Shown here: positions 21,340 to 21,886 of the stretch, piece by piece
Numbering within the stretch: the first letter of the stretch is position 1
Layout of the letters: the number at the start of each line of letters is the position of its first letter
IMG/VR virus record: IMGVR_UViG_3300032282_002808
Span: 1-21,886 of that record
From: a virus
Length of the DNA stretch: 21,886 bases
Reading direction: 5' to 3' (one strand)
The notes under the pieces: generated by a model
The model's input: only the letters and a program-made list of their open reading frames with translations
Databases searched by the model: none
Told to the model about the DNA's origin: nothing
Translations under genes and position numbers: made by a program

Positions 21340-21533
21340 TACTTACCCTTCTTAGCAGCCTTCTTAACCCCAGAAACCTTCTTCAAATTAGGGTTAGCCT
21401 TAACCGCTTTAGGCGAAGCCTTACGCGCAGCGGAAGCCAAAATGGCTGAAGCACCCTTCTTCGAAATGCCCTGCTTCTTAGCAATACCAGCAGCCACCTT
21501 AGCAAACCCAGGATGCGTTTTCTTACCAGCCAT
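21339..21533 (-). CDS. Very Lys-rich small protein (64 aa), DNA-binding candidate
   Basis: About 17 Lys and one Arg in 64 residues with almost no acids. The middle, GISKKGASAILASAARKASP followed by KAVKANPNLKKV, is a recurring pattern in small proteins of aquatic and actinobacterial phages as far as I recall. I take the ATG at 21533, with GGGG about ten bases upstream; a GTG at 21539 would add two residues but has too short a spacing to that motif. The stop overlaps the terminase ATG (TAATG). A nucleic-acid-binding role, perhaps in packaging, fits charge and neighbour. A histone-like or small-terminase substitute is speculation. Confidence 0.75.
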   Translation of the reverse strand: MAGKKTHPGFAKVAAGIAKKQGISKKGASAILASAARKASPKAVKANPNLKKVSGVKKAAKKGK

Positions 21534-21535
21534 AA

Positions 21536-21763
21536 TCACTTACCCCGCTTAACCGACTTGCCAGCAACCTTCTTAACAGGCACCGACTTCTTAACCTTCG
21601 AAACAAGACGAACATCCTGCTTCTTATCCTGAGCCACCGTCTTATTCATCTTATTCATCTTAGAATCAGCCTTGTTAAACGCCGCGCGTTGAGCCGGTGT
21701 TAGCTTTTTCGTCAAAGCAGCATTCTGCTTCTTATCAGCTTTCTCATTAAACTTCGCAGCCAT
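21536..21763 (-). CDS. Very Lys-rich small protein (75 aa)
   Basis: About 20 Lys and 3 Arg against five acidic residues. The N-terminal part is helical (FNEKADKKQNAALTKKL, PAQRAAFNKADSKMNKMNKT), and the C-terminal 25 residues are a basic tail with KVKKSVPVKKVAGKSVKRGK. It is the first gene of the minus-strand operon, with only a weak GGAT before the ATG. Charge suggests nucleic-acid binding. It is similar in composition but not alignable to the 64-aa protein that follows. It could bind DNA during packaging or in the head; unknown otherwise. Confidence 0.7.
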   Translation of the reverse strand: MAAKFNEKADKKQNAALTKKLTPAQRAAFNKADSKMNKMNKTVAQDKKQDVRLVSKVKKSVPVKKVAGKSVKRGK

Positions 21764-21833
21764 AACAATCCAATCGGGTAAGGATCACACTCAAGGTGCA
21801 AACAACAGTAAAAAACTAAGGGAGCAGTAAACC
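21764..21833. promoter_or_regulatory. Probable divergent intergenic region
   Basis: Seventy bases between the first minus-strand gene and a possible plus-strand start. It should carry the promoter of the structural operon, but I see no convincing -10/-35 pair on either strand. It contains an A-run at 21810-21815 and the SD-like AAGGGAG at 21818-21824 on the plus strand. The GGAGCAGT word at 21821 recurs at 21853. Confidence 0.3.
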
Positions 21834-21886
21834 GTGAGTAACTGCGACAAAAGGAGCAGTTACGAACCACTACCCTGCTTCTACGC
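21834..21886 (+). CDS. Possible start of a divergent plus-strand gene (partial)
   Basis: A GTG at 21834 preceded by AAGGGAG with a nine-base spacer opens a frame that stays open to the window end, encoding (M)SNCDKRSSYEPLPCFY. If real, it marks the switch to rightward genes. Only 17 codons are visible, and the same bases contain an inverted repeat, so a non-coding control region is a fair alternative. No family can be named. Confidence 0.3.
   Translation, partial: MSNCDKRSSYEPLPCFY
21838..21863. repeat. Perfect 8-bp inverted repeat near the right edge
   Basis: GTAACTGC at 21838-21845 and GCAGTTAC at 21856-21863 are exact inverted copies separated by ten bases. The loop includes AAAAGGA. It could be an operator or an RNA hairpin exposing an SD-like loop in a plus-strand transcript. 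The minus-strand reading is not followed directly by a U-run, so it is not a typical terminator for that strand. Confidence 0.45.

Overview
The window is the virion-structure and DNA-packaging half of a tailed-phage genome. It is almost gap-free, and every confident gene lies on the minus strand, so transcription and functional order run from about 21.76 kb down to position 1. The gene set points to a short-tailed (podovirus-like) phage: large terminase, portal, a giant putative internal/ejection protein with three helical companions, scaffold, HK97-type coat protein, adaptor, fibre and propeller-like nozzle. I see no tape-measure, sheath or tube gene. Protein motifs resemble phages of Actinobacteria and uncultured aquatic phages. 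The moderate-to-low GC (about 30% in parts of the giant gene, about 50% in the capsid gene) would suit a low-GC aquatic actinobacterial host. The host assignment is inference from remembered motif resemblance, not from a search.

Layout in transcription order. (1) 21.76-17.54 kb: two very lysine-rich small proteins, the large terminase with a helix-turn-helix-like N-terminus, and the portal. (2) 17.52-16.14 kb: five small proteins (56, 123, 64, 158 and 48 aa). Two of them share a segment with histidines every third residue, and the 56- and 48-aa genes are short and easily missed. (3) 16.14-8.25 kb: a 1656-aa protein and three helical proteins (268, 373 and 332 aa), probably internal virion/ejection proteins. 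(4) 8.25-8.03 kb: the only sizeable non-coding stretch inside the operon, with a strong hairpin right after the ejection cassette and a GNRA-capped hairpin in the leader of the scaffold gene. (5) 8.03-6.5 kb: scaffold and major capsid protein, followed by a terminator-like hairpin. (6) 6.41-0.07 kb: a 33-aa ORF, two small virion proteins, a repeat-rich beta protein, a Cys-containing 87-aa protein, head-tail adaptor, tail fibre and nozzle. (7) A truncated gene runs off the left edge, and a possible divergent plus-strand gene begins at the right edge.

The genes are tightly coupled. Ten junctions are stop/start overlaps (TAATG, TGATG, TAGTG or ATGA), so much of the operon is probably translated by re-initiation. 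The terminase packages DNA through the portal into a shell made by coat and scaffold proteins. The giant protein and its companions probably occupy the head and are ejected. The adaptor, nozzle and fibres form the short tail. No lysis, replication, integration, RNA polymerase, tRNA, CRISPR or transposon genes are in the window.

The less familiar features are the His-every-third-residue paralog pair, the beta domain shared by the adaptor and the fibre, the duplicated C-terminus of the giant protein, the HTH-like N-terminus of the terminase, and the structured leader between the ejection and capsid cassettes.
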